In this document: positions 18,159-26,014 of the stretch, in pieces | Position numbering within the stretch: the stretch's first letter is position 1 | Layout of the letters: the number at the start of each line of letters is the position of its first letter | Assembly: GCA_009841615.1 (NCBI GenBank) | Contig: VXLL01000033.1 | Span: 1 to 37,289 of the forward strand | Direction of reading: 5' to 3' | Length of the DNA stretch: 37,289 bases | Origin: Gammaproteobacteria bacterium | GTDB lineage: Bacteria; Pseudomonadota; Gammaproteobacteria; Pseudomonadales; Azotimanducaceae | Notes under the pieces: model-generated | Databases searched by the model: none | The model's input: the letters and a program-made list of their open reading frames with translations, nothing else | What the model was told of the DNA's origin: nothing | Translations under genes and position numbers: made by a program

Positions 18159-18489
18159 GCAGCACTACTCCGTTGACGTCTTTTCTATATGGTATCGAAT
18201 GCCCTGTCCAACGTAGTAAACGAACTCTGTAGCCACGAAAAACTTTGTCTTGATAAATCTTCAGCACTAAGCGCGGATTTAGTTGAACTGTGTGAACACA
18301 TTTTTGCTTCGACGGTGGTCTAGATTGAATTGTAAGGTGAATTACGTTCTTCGGAATTCCCGTTACTCGACCTCCTAAATTCTGAATTACTATAGTAAAT
18401 TACCCCAAAAAACATCTAGAATAGAGTTCTGTTGGCAAATCGCGCAACCTCCTAGGTCAATTCAATAAAAGGAGGCAAGCAAGTGTGAA
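18159..18489. other. Divergent intergenic region
   Basis: 331 bases between two divergently transcribed membrane-protein genes. AAAGGAGG at 18470-18477 is the only clear signal. No gene seen; a minus-strand open frame reaching to 18267 is judged spurious. Confidence 0.4.
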
Positions 18490-19146
18490 ATGAATCTGCT
18501 AAATAAGTACGTTTGGAAACATTTGTGGAGTATCTACACCCTTTCGTCTAGGCAGGTATTTGAGCTAGTTAAACCGCCAGATACGCCAATATTGATTCCG
18601 GTCCTCTTTGTCTGTATAGCGTCCACGCTGATACTTTGGGTGCTAATGCCGATTCTTTATTCGATCATCGGTGTCACTTCAATGGATGATTCCATCATTC
18701 CAGCTGAGCTAGTTGAGTTTAGTCTTACATCTATATTGAAGCTCGTAATTTGGGTTCCTACCACAGTTTTAGCACTCTTTGTAGCGTTGGTTTTGCTAGG
18801 GACATACTTCTTCATTATCGGCCGACGTTTTCGTATAGACATATCTTGGAAACATTGGCTTGGTTTCGCTGCATGGATAAACATTCCAATGGTATTGACA
18901 CTGTTTGGGACTTCTTTGTTGAGCGTCTGGGGTCACACTCCAAATCCGTCCCCCATCGTCTTTGTTTCCCTTATTGTCATGTTCATCATATTGCCTCTTG
19001 TGTGGGCGGTCGTTCTTTGTGTTCAGGGTTTAAGAATTTGGACCGAAAGAGAGATGTCCTTTTGCGTTTGGATCAGTTTATTACCTTATTTCGTTTACGC
19101 AATATTGACGACACTAGACATCATTTACTTAGCAGTTCAAGCATAG
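18490..19146 (+). CDS. Yip1-like multi-spanning membrane protein, paralogue A
   Basis: 218 aa. The N-terminus is cytoplasmic-looking with W-K-H-L-W-x-I-Y-T-L-S-S-R-x-V-F-E-L-V-K-P-P-D-T-P. About five membrane helices follow (about 35-60, 78-105, 125-150, 155-180, 190-215), with FRIDISWKHWLGFAAW between the second and third. Layout and the SSRxVF...PP...P opening resemble small bacterial Yip1/DUF1282-type membrane proteins; the family call is tentative. A strong AAAGGAGG site lies about 13 bases before the ATG, longer than usual, and nearby GTG codons run into stops. It is clearly paralogous to 26015-26677 across the whole length. Function unknown. Confidence 0.8.
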   Translation: MNLLNKYVWKHLWSIYTLSSRQVFELVKPPDTPILIPVLFVCIASTLILWVLMPILYSIIGVTSMDDSIIPAELVEFSLTSILKLVIWVPTTVLALFVALVLLGTYFFIIGRRFRIDISWKHWLGFAAWINIPMVLTLFGTSLLSVWGHTPNPSPIVFVSLIVMFIILPLVWAVVLCVQGLRIWTEREMSFCVWISLLPYFVYAILTTLDIIYLAVQA

Positions 19147-19339
19147 TAGCGTAGGATAGGAAACGAGACTGCGCACTAGCTGAATCGATTGCTCCGTTGA
19201 TCTTTGATCGAAAGCTGTACATCAGTGATCGCGCTTAATGCCAATCCTAAAGTGGAATCGACATACTCAATGGTTGTCTCGAGCTTTAGGTCAATACACG
19301 CTCGGAACGTTTTAGCAAGGCGGCTTCGAATCTCCACAT

Positions 19340-20593
19340 TCACTGCGAATAAACAGGAAATTTCCTACACAGTTCAAGTACGCTCCTCCCGATCGAAGCA
19401 ATCCTATCCTCGTTGGTGACATCGTCGAGAATGTCACACATCCAATCTGCTAGAGTGGAACACTCTTGCGCACCAAAACCTCGACGAGTTACCGCCGCTG
19501 AACCAATACGGAGCCGGTTCGGTACTCTCGGCGAGTGCGGAGTCCTGCGACCGGAAATTTTGTTCACGGAGATATGAGCATGTCTGAGAGCTCCATAAGC
19601 AATTTCACCAGGGGCATCGTTAGGAGTGAGATTCACCAGGAACATATGGATATCGGTGCCACCGGAAACAACGGTATAGCCACGATCCAAAAATCTTCGA
19701 GCCATGGCGCGGGCATTTTCAACGACCCCTAGTTGATAGTAACGAAACTCTCGGGTCGCAGCTTCTTTAAAACACACTGCTTTCGCCGCGACGACATGCA
19801 TTAAAGGCCCACCCTGTGTTCCAGGAAAGAGTGCAGAATTGAGTTTCTTCTCAACTTCTGTGTTTGCTCGAGCTAAGATCAATCCACCCCGTGGTCCCGC
19901 GAGAGTTTTGTGAGTCGTAGTAGTTACGACATCGGCATACGGTACTGGGTTGGGATAAACTCCAGCGGCGACCAAGCCGGCAACATGTGCCATATCTACC
20001 ATCAAGTAAGCACCCACCGAGTCAGCAATTTCGCGAAACTTGGCCCAGTCTAACGTACGACTATACGCCGAAAAACCCGCAACCACAATTTTCGGTTGGT
20101 GTTCTTGAGCTTTCACAAACGCGCCATCGTAGTCGACTAATCCATCATCCTGCTTTACGCCGTAGTGAATCGCGTTGTAGATTCGACCTGAAAAACTGTC
20201 CGGAGAACCATGTGTAGGGTGCCCGCCTTGCGTAGAACTCATACCAAGTAACAGGTCACCGGGTTCGATCAACGCGAGATAGACCGACGCATTAGCTTGA
20301 CTACCGGAATGAGGTTGTACATTCGCATAGTCGGCATCAAAGAGTCTTTTTGCACGATCAATCGCTAATAGTTCTACCTGATCGACAAAGTCGCAACCAC
20401 CGTAATATCGTTTGCCTGGATAGCCTTCTGCGTATTTATTAGTCATCCTGCAACCCTGTGCTTCGAGCACTGCTGGAGAAACGTAGTTTTCTGAAGCAGA
20501 GAGCTCGATGTGATTTTCTTGTCGACTATTTTCTGCGGTAATCGCCTCCCATACATGGGCATCGAAATCACACAATTTTTTTTGACAAAACAT
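19340..20593 (-). CDS. glyA: Serine hydroxymethyltransferase homologue with altered folate site
   Basis: 417 aa, full length and close to E. coli GlyA throughout. The PLP site is intact: SGSQAN (96-101), His125, the DMAHVAG block (200-206) and TTTTHKT with PLP lysine Lys229; the substrate carboxylate Arg362 also remains. Canonical GlyA interconverts serine and glycine using tetrahydrofolate. Three positions corresponding to folate contacts in E. coli GlyA differ: Leu121 is Ser120, Leu127 is Pro126 (which has no backbone NH) and Asn347 is Ile346. The segment normally reading like VTSGIR is VPNRLR, and the Gly loop reads FPGTQGG. I infer weak or absent folate use, perhaps aldolase or another PLP activity. 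It is divergent from the RiPP cluster (165-bp gap). The symbol reflects homology only. A canonical glyA may exist elsewhere. Confidence 0.85.
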   Translation of the reverse strand: MFCQKKLCDFDAHVWEAITAENSRQENHIELSASENYVSPAVLEAQGCRMTNKYAEGYPGKRYYGGCDFVDQVELLAIDRAKRLFDADYANVQPHSGSQANASVYLALIEPGDLLLGMSSTQGGHPTHGSPDSFSGRIYNAIHYGVKQDDGLVDYDGAFVKAQEHQPKIVVAGFSAYSRTLDWAKFREIADSVGAYLMVDMAHVAGLVAAGVYPNPVPYADVVTTTTHKTLAGPRGGLILARANTEVEKKLNSALFPGTQGGPLMHVVAAKAVCFKEAATREFRYYQLGVVENARAMARRFLDRGYTVVSGGTDIHMFLVNLTPNDAPGEIAYGALRHAHISVNKISGRRTPHSPRVPNRLRIGSAAVTRRGFGAQECSTLADWMCDILDDVTNEDRIASIGRSVLELCRKFPVYSQ

Positions 20594-20719
20594 AGACGGA
20601 ATAAGGAAGCGTATTCAATAAATTGAACACCGAAATTCTAGTGTTTCAAAAACAGAGAAATGCGTAAATATACCTTTACTCGAGTTAGTACTACTGAATT
20701 TAGCGTTGAGAGTGTAATA

Positions 20720-20725
20720 TATAAT
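20720..20725 (+). promoter_or_regulatory. Probable -10 element for the RiPP precursor
   Basis: A perfect TATAAT lies 33 bases before the precursor ATG. No good -35 sits at 16-18 bases; TTTAGC at 20699-20704 is the nearest weak match with a short spacer. An AAAGGTG ribosome-binding site follows at 20748-20754. It may be an extended or activator-dependent promoter. Confidence 0.5.
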
Positions 20726-20758
20726 TGATTCGTTTAATACTGCATCGAAAGGTGATTT

Positions 20759-21085
20759 ATGGAAGATCAAAAATTACAGCACCTCCGCGAGAAATTGGGA
20801 ATCTCTTCCCACGATCAGAAACAGGCATTGGGTAAAGAACTCGGTCAGAATTTGCAGAAGAAAGTTTCAGGCTATACCGAAGCCGGTGGTAATTTCGTCT
20901 CAGCTCCTCCCGGTACTGAGTCAGTGGCGGCTGGTGGAAATTTTGTTTCTGCTCCACCCGGATCGGAACAAGTAGCAGCTGGTGGAAATTTCGTCTCCGC
21001 TCCACCTGGAACCGAGTCGATAGCTGCAGGCGGCAATTTTGTCTCAGCTCCTCCTGGTACTGAATCGAAAGCAACAAAGAGCTAG
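20759..21085 (+). CDS. RiPP precursor with four tandem GGNFVSAPPG cores
   Basis: 108 aa, no Cys. Residues 1-41 are a polar, probably helical leader (Leu/Lys/Gln/Glu-rich, opening MEDQKLQHLREKLG). Residues 42-104 are four repeats of 16 residues, each containing an identical GGNFVSAPPG followed by a variable T/S-E-S/Q-V/I/K linker and Ala-Ala. AAAGGTG precedes the ATG by four bases. A radical SAM/SPASM gene begins 257 bases downstream on the same strand, then a possible oxygenase gene. Phe-Val-Ser matches the FxS tripeptide of FxsA-type precursors, in which the SPASM maturase links the aromatic ring to the beta carbon of the third residue; I infer up to four such rings (Phe46-Ser48, 62-64, 78-80, 94-96). 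Where the leader is cut, and whether the linkers are cut into four peptides, cannot be seen. Confidence 0.85.
   Translation: MEDQKLQHLREKLGISSHDQKQALGKELGQNLQKKVSGYTEAGGNFVSAPPGTESVAAGGNFVSAPPGSEQVAAGGNFVSAPPGTESIAAGGNFVSAPPGTESKATKS
20882..21073 (+). repeat. 48-bp tandem repeat, four units (core-peptide repeats)
   Basis: Units begin at 20882, 20930, 20978 and 21026. Codons of the ten-residue core differ between units almost only at third positions (for example GGT/GGA/GGC, TTC/TTT, TCA/TCT/TCC, CCC/CCT/CCA), while the amino acids stay identical. The linker residues do change. This is an old array held by selection at the protein level rather than a fresh duplication. Confidence 0.95.
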
Positions 21086-21342
21086 GGACATCTAAAAGAG
21101 ACCGATTATCTGAAATCCAAGCTTTAAACATTTGAGGACGCGCTACGTCTTAGGAAAATAACGTGGTTTCGCACACCTGTGTGTGATTCGCGGCTGCGCT
21201 AGTTTAATGTTTGGCTAGAGAGCAGATGTGTTCATGGTCTACTAGAGTAGCGTAGGAGTGTCTGAACACAAACTCGGTGTTGATCTTTAAAGTAATTTTT
21301 GTCCTTGTTTGGATAGCTTAGACTGCGCCAATTCTGAGAGCA

Positions 21343-22545
21343 ATGTACGAAAACGCACATACATCGAAGACCATAATTTCTTCTGATCGAGTCAAGGTTG
21401 ACTTTCGCAATCTTCATACGCTTGCGATCACTCTGAAGATTTCAGAACGTTGCAATCTCGATTGCGACTACTGCTATTTCTTCAACGCGGGAGACGATAG
21501 CTATGAAAGTCATTCAGCACTCATATCCCAAGACACGATCAACGTACTCGTAGCGAGACTCAAAGAATTCGCAGCAGAATATGAGCTGAGAAGAATAGTT
21601 ATCCACTTGCATGGCGGCGAGCCTCTGTTGATGCCGAAAGATCGCTTCAACGGGATTTGCGAAGAAATTAGATCAAATCTGGATCCCATCGTAGATTTAG
21701 CATTGACCGTGCAGACCAATGGCATGCTGATCGATCTCGAATGGATCGAAATGTTTAAGAAGTATGGCATTCAGGTGGGAATAAGTCTTGACGGCGCGCA
21801 GAAACACAACGATGCGCACCGCCGCGATCATCAAGGCAGATCGTCGTATGAAGCTACCGCGCGCGGCATAAAGTTATGTCAGGAAAACCTCCAACAATCA
21901 CCAATGATTCTGTCTGTCGTGGACGAGAAATTCGACGCAAAGGAAATCTACTCGCACTTCCGGGAAGATCTAGGCGTAGATCATTTTGACTTTCTGCTTC
22001 CGGACATGAATCATGACAACTTTGAAGGTAACGCGGAAGCCTATGGTGACTTTCTGATTGATGTTTTCGATCAAATGGTAAACGATGACGACTCCGTAAG
22101 CGTTCGGATAATCGATCACTTCTTGGCCCGGATTTATGGACATGGTAACTTCCTTTTCAGTAGCGAGAGATATACACCAGAAAATCTTCTAGTAACTGTT
22201 TCGTCCGAAGGTGGTATGGGGCCGGAAGACACGATTAGATCCACGAAGTTCTGGAGTGGATACGAATATCGAGACGTGAAAGAAACCAGCATTGGTGAGG
22301 TTATACAAGATCCAATATTTCAGGATTTCGTATACGGTAAAAATACACCAGCAAAAGCGTGCTCGAATTGTTGCTGGCGCGATGTTTGTGGAAGTGGCCA
22401 ACCCGAACATCGGTATAGAAGTGAAAACGGTTTTGACAATCCTTCTGTATATTGCGCAGGATTAGACAAGTTCTACACGCACGTGGTGAGGCACTTGGCT
22501 CTACAGGGTGAATCGTTGTCCACTCTCAGCGCGGAGTTGGTTTAA
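21343..22545 (+). CDS. Radical SAM/SPASM peptide maturase (FxsB/XyeB-like, cyclophane-forming type)
   Basis: 400 aa. The radical SAM cluster motif is CNLDCDYCYF (Cys37, Cys41, Cys44); HGGEP (90-94) and QTNG (about 126) are the SAM-binding strands, and GISLDG follows near 145. The C-terminal SPASM region has Cys340, Cys343, Cys344, Cys349 and Cys371, enough for auxiliary iron-sulfur binding. The usual Cys before this region is absent (VSSEGGMGPED), as in FxsB/Xye-type maturases, which join an aromatic side chain to the beta carbon of a residue two positions on. A GAGAG site precedes the ATG. Gene order precursor-maturase-oxygenase implies it acts on the repeats at 20882-21073. I see no separate N-terminal RRE domain. 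Exact bond type is inference. Confidence 0.92.
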   Translation: MYENAHTSKTIISSDRVKVDFRNLHTLAITLKISERCNLDCDYCYFFNAGDDSYESHSALISQDTINVLVARLKEFAAEYELRRIVIHLHGGEPLLMPKDRFNGICEEIRSNLDPIVDLALTVQTNGMLIDLEWIEMFKKYGIQVGISLDGAQKHNDAHRRDHQGRSSYEATARGIKLCQENLQQSPMILSVVDEKFDAKEIYSHFREDLGVDHFDFLLPDMNHDNFEGNAEAYGDFLIDVFDQMVNDDDSVSVRIIDHFLARIYGHGNFLFSSERYTPENLLVTVSSEGGMGPEDTIRSTKFWSGYEYRDVKETSIGEVIQDPIFQDFVYGKNTPAKACSNCCWRDVCGSGQPEHRYRSENGFDNPSVYCAGLDKFYTHVVRHLALQGESLSTLSAELV

Positions 22546-22645
22546 GCAGCTTAGCCTATTTCACGCGCTCGTGCTCGTCGATTCGTAGGTTTAAACGATT
22601 GACGGTGGAGAAACGCGTGTCCGCTCTCAACATACAAAAGTTGTC

Positions 22646-23356
22646 GTGAAGGTTTACTATGATCCTCGATTGGGGTCAGTACATGATTTGATCACGTACA
22701 GCGACACGATCGTCTCCGTTCAAGACAATTTTTCGGACAATGTCAATTATCGACCGAACGCGAAATTACCCTCAAACTTTCGAAAGTTAGAAGAAGTTGA
22801 GGTCCAGAAATACACAGGTACTCTTGACGATCTATCACTTGATGATGAGCTCAATTTTGTTGCGATCTTTCCCTGCGAACCAAAGTCGGATGAGACCTTG
22901 AACTTCTCTCCTTTTACAAGCTTATCACAGATTAGCGTGCTGAATACTTCCGTCGATTACCCGAGCAGTCCGTCGATTACTGTAGACAAGACCACTGGGC
23001 TTAAGTTGGGATTGCATTTGGACACATGGGATGATCACGATGTTCAATCCAGATGGAAGAGCCGCAACCGCATCGTAGTGAATCGCGGACCAGGCGACCG
23101 GTATGTCTTTCTAGTGCTAGTACCGATTGAAGAAATGGCTGAGTTTGTGGACTCGCCGAGCAACCTTCATCCTTGTGAAGTCGCCGATGTGTATATAAAA
23201 CACACCGAAAGCCGTATTCCGTGTCTTCGAATTTGGCAGCAACCAAACGTTGCTTATGTAGGTTGTACCGAGCGTCTCGTCCACGATGCGTGCGTTCATC
23301 CAAACCATGAAAAAGCGGAGAGCCGACACTACCTAGGTCATTTCGTAAAAGTCTAA
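22646..23356 (+). CDS. Putative HxD...H non-haem iron (2-oxoglutarate-type) oxygenase of the RiPP cluster
   Basis: 236 aa, GTG start, 100 bases after the maturase on the same strand. I do not recognise a named family with certainty. The middle has LGLHLDTWDD (His124-x-Asp126) followed by NRIVVNRGPGDRYVFLVLVPI, a strand pair with Arg152. Near the end are TERLVHDAC (His213) and HYLGHFVKV. A His-x-Asp with a distal His about 90 residues later and an Arg fits the double-stranded beta-helix Fe(II)/2-oxoglutarate fold; assigning His213 as the third ligand is a guess (His218, His221, His228 and His232 are near). If correct it would hydroxylate the modified core, for example at Asn, Val or Pro. No signal peptide; cytoplasmic. 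It could also be a cupin-like non-enzymatic partner. Confidence 0.6.
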   Translation: MKVYYDPRLGSVHDLITYSDTIVSVQDNFSDNVNYRPNAKLPSNFRKLEEVEVQKYTGTLDDLSLDDELNFVAIFPCEPKSDETLNFSPFTSLSQISVLNTSVDYPSSPSITVDKTTGLKLGLHLDTWDDHDVQSRWKSRNRIVVNRGPGDRYVFLVLVPIEEMAEFVDSPSNLHPCEVADVYIKHTESRIPCLRIWQQPNVAYVGCTERLVHDACVHPNHEKAESRHYLGHFVKV

Positions 23357-23412
23357 GTCCTGTCGTGTTTTTCTACGAGCGTGTCGCGGTTCGAACTAAA
23401 TTTGGTCGTTGA

Positions 23413-23715
23413 TCAACCACTGGGTTTTCCAGTCCTCCAGTCCCACATCCGAATGTGAGTTTGTGCCAGGGTACCTGCCTTACTGTAGGGACAATCCTCA
23501 ATAAAAGCTCGGACTGAATCTAGTGAGGAGGCTTCGACTACTAACAGGAAACCATCGACTATACTGACATCGTCGTCGTGAGTAGGACCGGCGTTGTGGA
23601 CGACAACGTCCGAGTGTTCAGGATGACTATTTAAATAGTCCGCAAATGCTAACTGAACTTCACTACCAGATCGCACTCGACCGGGTTGGTGATGGGCGAT
23701 AACTACATAGTACAT
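23413..23715 (-). CDS. YciI-like protein
   Basis: 100 aa. The sequence opens MYYVVIAHHQPG and has a later segment DDVSIVDGFLLVVEASSLDSVRAFIEDCPYSKAG, then an ending W-D-W-R-T. This is the ferredoxin-like YCII-related fold: an N-terminal strand with His, a D-G-x-x-x-[LV]-V-E strand, then a D-P-[FY]-type helix (here C-P-Y-S-K-A-G). Family members are small dimeric cytoplasmic proteins; some act as dehydrochlorinases or lyases, most have no known role. The ribosome-binding site is weak. It is convergent with the RiPP oxygenase gene and about 120 bases from the permease gene on its own strand, with which it might be co-transcribed. Confidence 0.8.
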   Translation of the reverse strand: MYYVVIAHHQPGRVRSGSEVQLAFADYLNSHPEHSDVVVHNAGPTHDDDVSIVDGFLLVVEASSLDSVRAFIEDCPYSKAGTLAQTHIRMWDWRTGKPSG

Positions 23716-23832
23716 CGTTTGATCCGATTTTGTTGTTTAAGAGAAGTCAGAAATTGTAAGCACGGACTGGCTAGCTCTCTTGGAAGACAAACCGTGCGTG
23801 TGGGGCCGGTTTAAGTGAGAGACCGAGCATAT

Positions 23833-25596
23833 CTACTCTGTGTCATCAACCTGATGCTGCCGATAATCTACTCGAACCGTGACGATATCAGTTTCGTAAT
23901 ATTGTTGATGGCGGACGGACGAAGCAAGATGACGCAGAAGACGTAATGAAATGTCCTGTTCGACCATAGCAGCCGCATTCGCTTCGCCCATGAGCGCTAT
24001 CCGATCCTGAATGTTTTCTTCACCCTTTGAGGATACGAAATCCAAGACAATCGCGCGATCTTCGCCGTATATTGTTAGTAGTAATCGTCTCCCTACGTCG
24101 GTATTGAGTGCTTCGTTTCGGTTCAGCGTTAACCAAATCTCTTCGCAGACTGCGTTGAGCCGATCAACCAGCTGTTTGTCCCATTTTTTTCGTGTTGCGA
24201 GGGCATCGAGAAACTCCCAAATTTCGCGCAACGCAGATTCATTAAATCCCACTTCTATACGGTACCGACGTGATTTTGTTAGTTCAAGAAATATGGTCAA
24301 CACGACCGCGACGATACCGCCTGCGAGCATTCCGTTTTGCAGGAGTACGCGCGCAAATTCTGGCGCAGCCTCGGGGAATATTGCTTGGGTTTGAAATCCG
24401 ATCCCGAGCCAGAAGGAAATCCCAACTATCAATCCTTTACGAAAATCAATACCGTCCTGAATGATCACCCGCGCGCCAATGATGAAAATAGTCGCCATCG
24501 TGACAGTGATAAATGACGCGACTACCGGACTTGGAATAGCAAGGATCACTGCGAGTGCTTTGGGAACGAACGCGAGAAGGATTAACAACAATCCCAGCGC
24601 GATGCCGATGCGCCGAGAACTTAGCCCGGTTATCTCCACCATGGCTGCGCCTGAAGGCCTGAAACCGAGCGGCATCGTACACGCTAAGCCCGATAGCAAA
24701 TTACCCGCTGCGTCTCCAGCTACTGCTCCTTGAACAGCTCGAAAGTCCACCGCACGTGGCTCCTCCCAAGAGACTTGTTGAATTCCAACTGCGCCACTAA
24801 TTGTCTGCATGGTGCAGATTAACGCTACCAAGATGAATGCCGGAAGCAATACCCAAAACTCAGATTTGAACTCAAGGTCTAAGACAACTAATTCTGGATT
24901 TGGTATCCCGATCCAAGAAGCTGTCGCGACACGGTCAATGTCGTACAAGCCGAACATCGCTCCAACTATCGAGCCCAAAACGATCCCGATAACCGGTCCC
25001 CAAAATCGCATCCGATTCTTTCCAATTAGTGTGATTCCGACAATGAGACTCATAGTCACAAGCGCGCTGAGTGCCGCACCAACTAGAGACACGTCTCCGA
25101 TCAACACGTCAGGTTGATTGAACAGGACGGGCATAATCGTGATTGGAGTGAGCATGAGAACCGTGCCTGTCACCGTCGGCGTGAGTATGCGTCTGAGCAC
25201 GGAGAGGTGCGTAGAAAACAAGACTTGAACTAACGCGAAGCAAACCACCAAAGTTGCGAGCAACGCCATTCCGCCAGCGGCTAACGCCGTAATGCTGACG
25301 GCGATGGCCGCTATTGACGGTCCCACCGCAAGAATATACCCCGCGCCAAACCTACCAATCCGCTGAGCCTGCAGGATCGCGGTTATACCAGATATTGCGA
25401 CGGACGCAAATACGGCCCACTGCAGATTTTCTTCCGGTTGACCAGCTGTTCTAAACACGACTGTGGGAATCATCACTATGCCCGGTATCACCAGGCAAGC
25501 GATCTGAACTGCGACACCGAAGCTCTGAGGAATCGGGGTTGCAACGTTCGGATCTCGCCGGTTCAGTGAGCGCTGATCGGATTCGTTGAGACTCAA
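23833..25596 (-). CDS. NCS2-type xanthine/uracil permease-like transporter with C-terminal degenerate ATPase-like domain
   Basis: 587 aa. Residues about 25-440 contain some 12-14 hydrophobic helices and NCS2 signatures: a central EEPRAVDFRAVQGAVAGDAA block followed by LSGLACTMPLGFRPSG. In known NCS2 carriers this region shapes the nucleobase site; here the acidic residue of the usual Q-x-E-x-[PG]-x-T-x-[YF] motif is changed, so the substrate is uncertain. Residues about 440-587 are soluble and resemble anti-sigma/RsbW-like HATPase folds: LVDRLNAVCEEIWLTLNRN where an N-box should be, and DISLRLLRHLASSVRHQQYY like the G-L-x-L-[IL] helix, but the D-x-G-x-G box is not evident. Such a fusion suggests transport or sensing coupled to a regulatory domain (inference). 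Confidence 0.85.
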   Translation of the reverse strand: MSLNESDQRSLNRRDPNVATPIPQSFGVAVQIACLVIPGIVMIPTVVFRTAGQPEENLQWAVFASVAISGITAILQAQRIGRFGAGYILAVGPSIAAIAVSITALAAGGMALLATLVVCFALVQVLFSTHLSVLRRILTPTVTGTVLMLTPITIMPVLFNQPDVLIGDVSLVGAALSALVTMSLIVGITLIGKNRMRFWGPVIGIVLGSIVGAMFGLYDIDRVATASWIGIPNPELVVLDLEFKSEFWVLLPAFILVALICTMQTISGAVGIQQVSWEEPRAVDFRAVQGAVAGDAAGNLLSGLACTMPLGFRPSGAAMVEITGLSSRRIGIALGLLLILLAFVPKALAVILAIPSPVVASFITVTMATIFIIGARVIIQDGIDFRKGLIVGISFWLGIGFQTQAIFPEAAPEFARVLLQNGMLAGGIVAVVLTIFLELTKSRRYRIEVGFNESALREIWEFLDALATRKKWDKQLVDRLNAVCEEIWLTLNRNEALNTDVGRRLLLTIYGEDRAIVLDFVSSKGEENIQDRIALMGEANAAAMVEQDISLRLLRHLASSVRHQQYYETDIVTVRVDYRQHQVDDTE

Positions 25597-26014
25597 TGTC
25601 TAGTCCCTGTATAGTGTACGTTTGTCGACGACGACAGTTGCGTATCCTCTGACACGAGCCTCTGAACAACTCCAAGGGCAAGGCTGTATGCAGTCAGACA
25701 GTCAAATGACATTGTAAATAGTAGAAGAGTGCTCTAGGTGACTTGAGAAGTTGATTCAAGAGTTTCGGTAACAGTTTATCGAGCTCTGCAACGTGTTAGA
25801 GTCCGCGATTCTCACAATGAATTTGATAGCACTATGTGCGATAGAATAAACCACTGTTGGTAAATTGGTAACACTCTGTCATTTGTCGCTGTGTATGAGA
25901 AGGCGAATTGGCATTGCAGTTGCTTAGGTACATTTAGGATTGGAGCGACGCTAGCAATTACCGTGTAGTAGTGTTAATCAGTCTCCAATCGAGTAGCGAA
26001 CAGGTAAGTTTGAC
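25597..26014. other. Divergent intergenic region, no gene seen
   Basis: 418 bases between the permease gene and the second Yip1-like gene. A minus-strand open frame overlapping the permease start (to 25681) lacks any coding feature. Promoters for both flanking genes should be here; I could not assign -35/-10 boxes confidently. Confidence 0.4.

Noticed and set aside
17839-18267. Minus-strand 142-codon frame overlapping the small membrane protein gene
   Set aside because: The other frame has clear membrane helices and a ribosome-binding site; this one is a polar, Arg/Ser/Tyr-rich shadow.
19500-19570. Compensated frameshift as the cause of the odd GlyA segment
   Set aside because: The segment has the same length as in canonical GlyA and [11 protein letters not shown] aligns directly to SPFVTSGLRIG; the other frames give no better match.
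21172-21185. CACAC-CTGT-GTGTG hairpin between precursor and maturase as an attenuator
   Set aside because: Stem of only five base pairs and no T-run; too weak to call.
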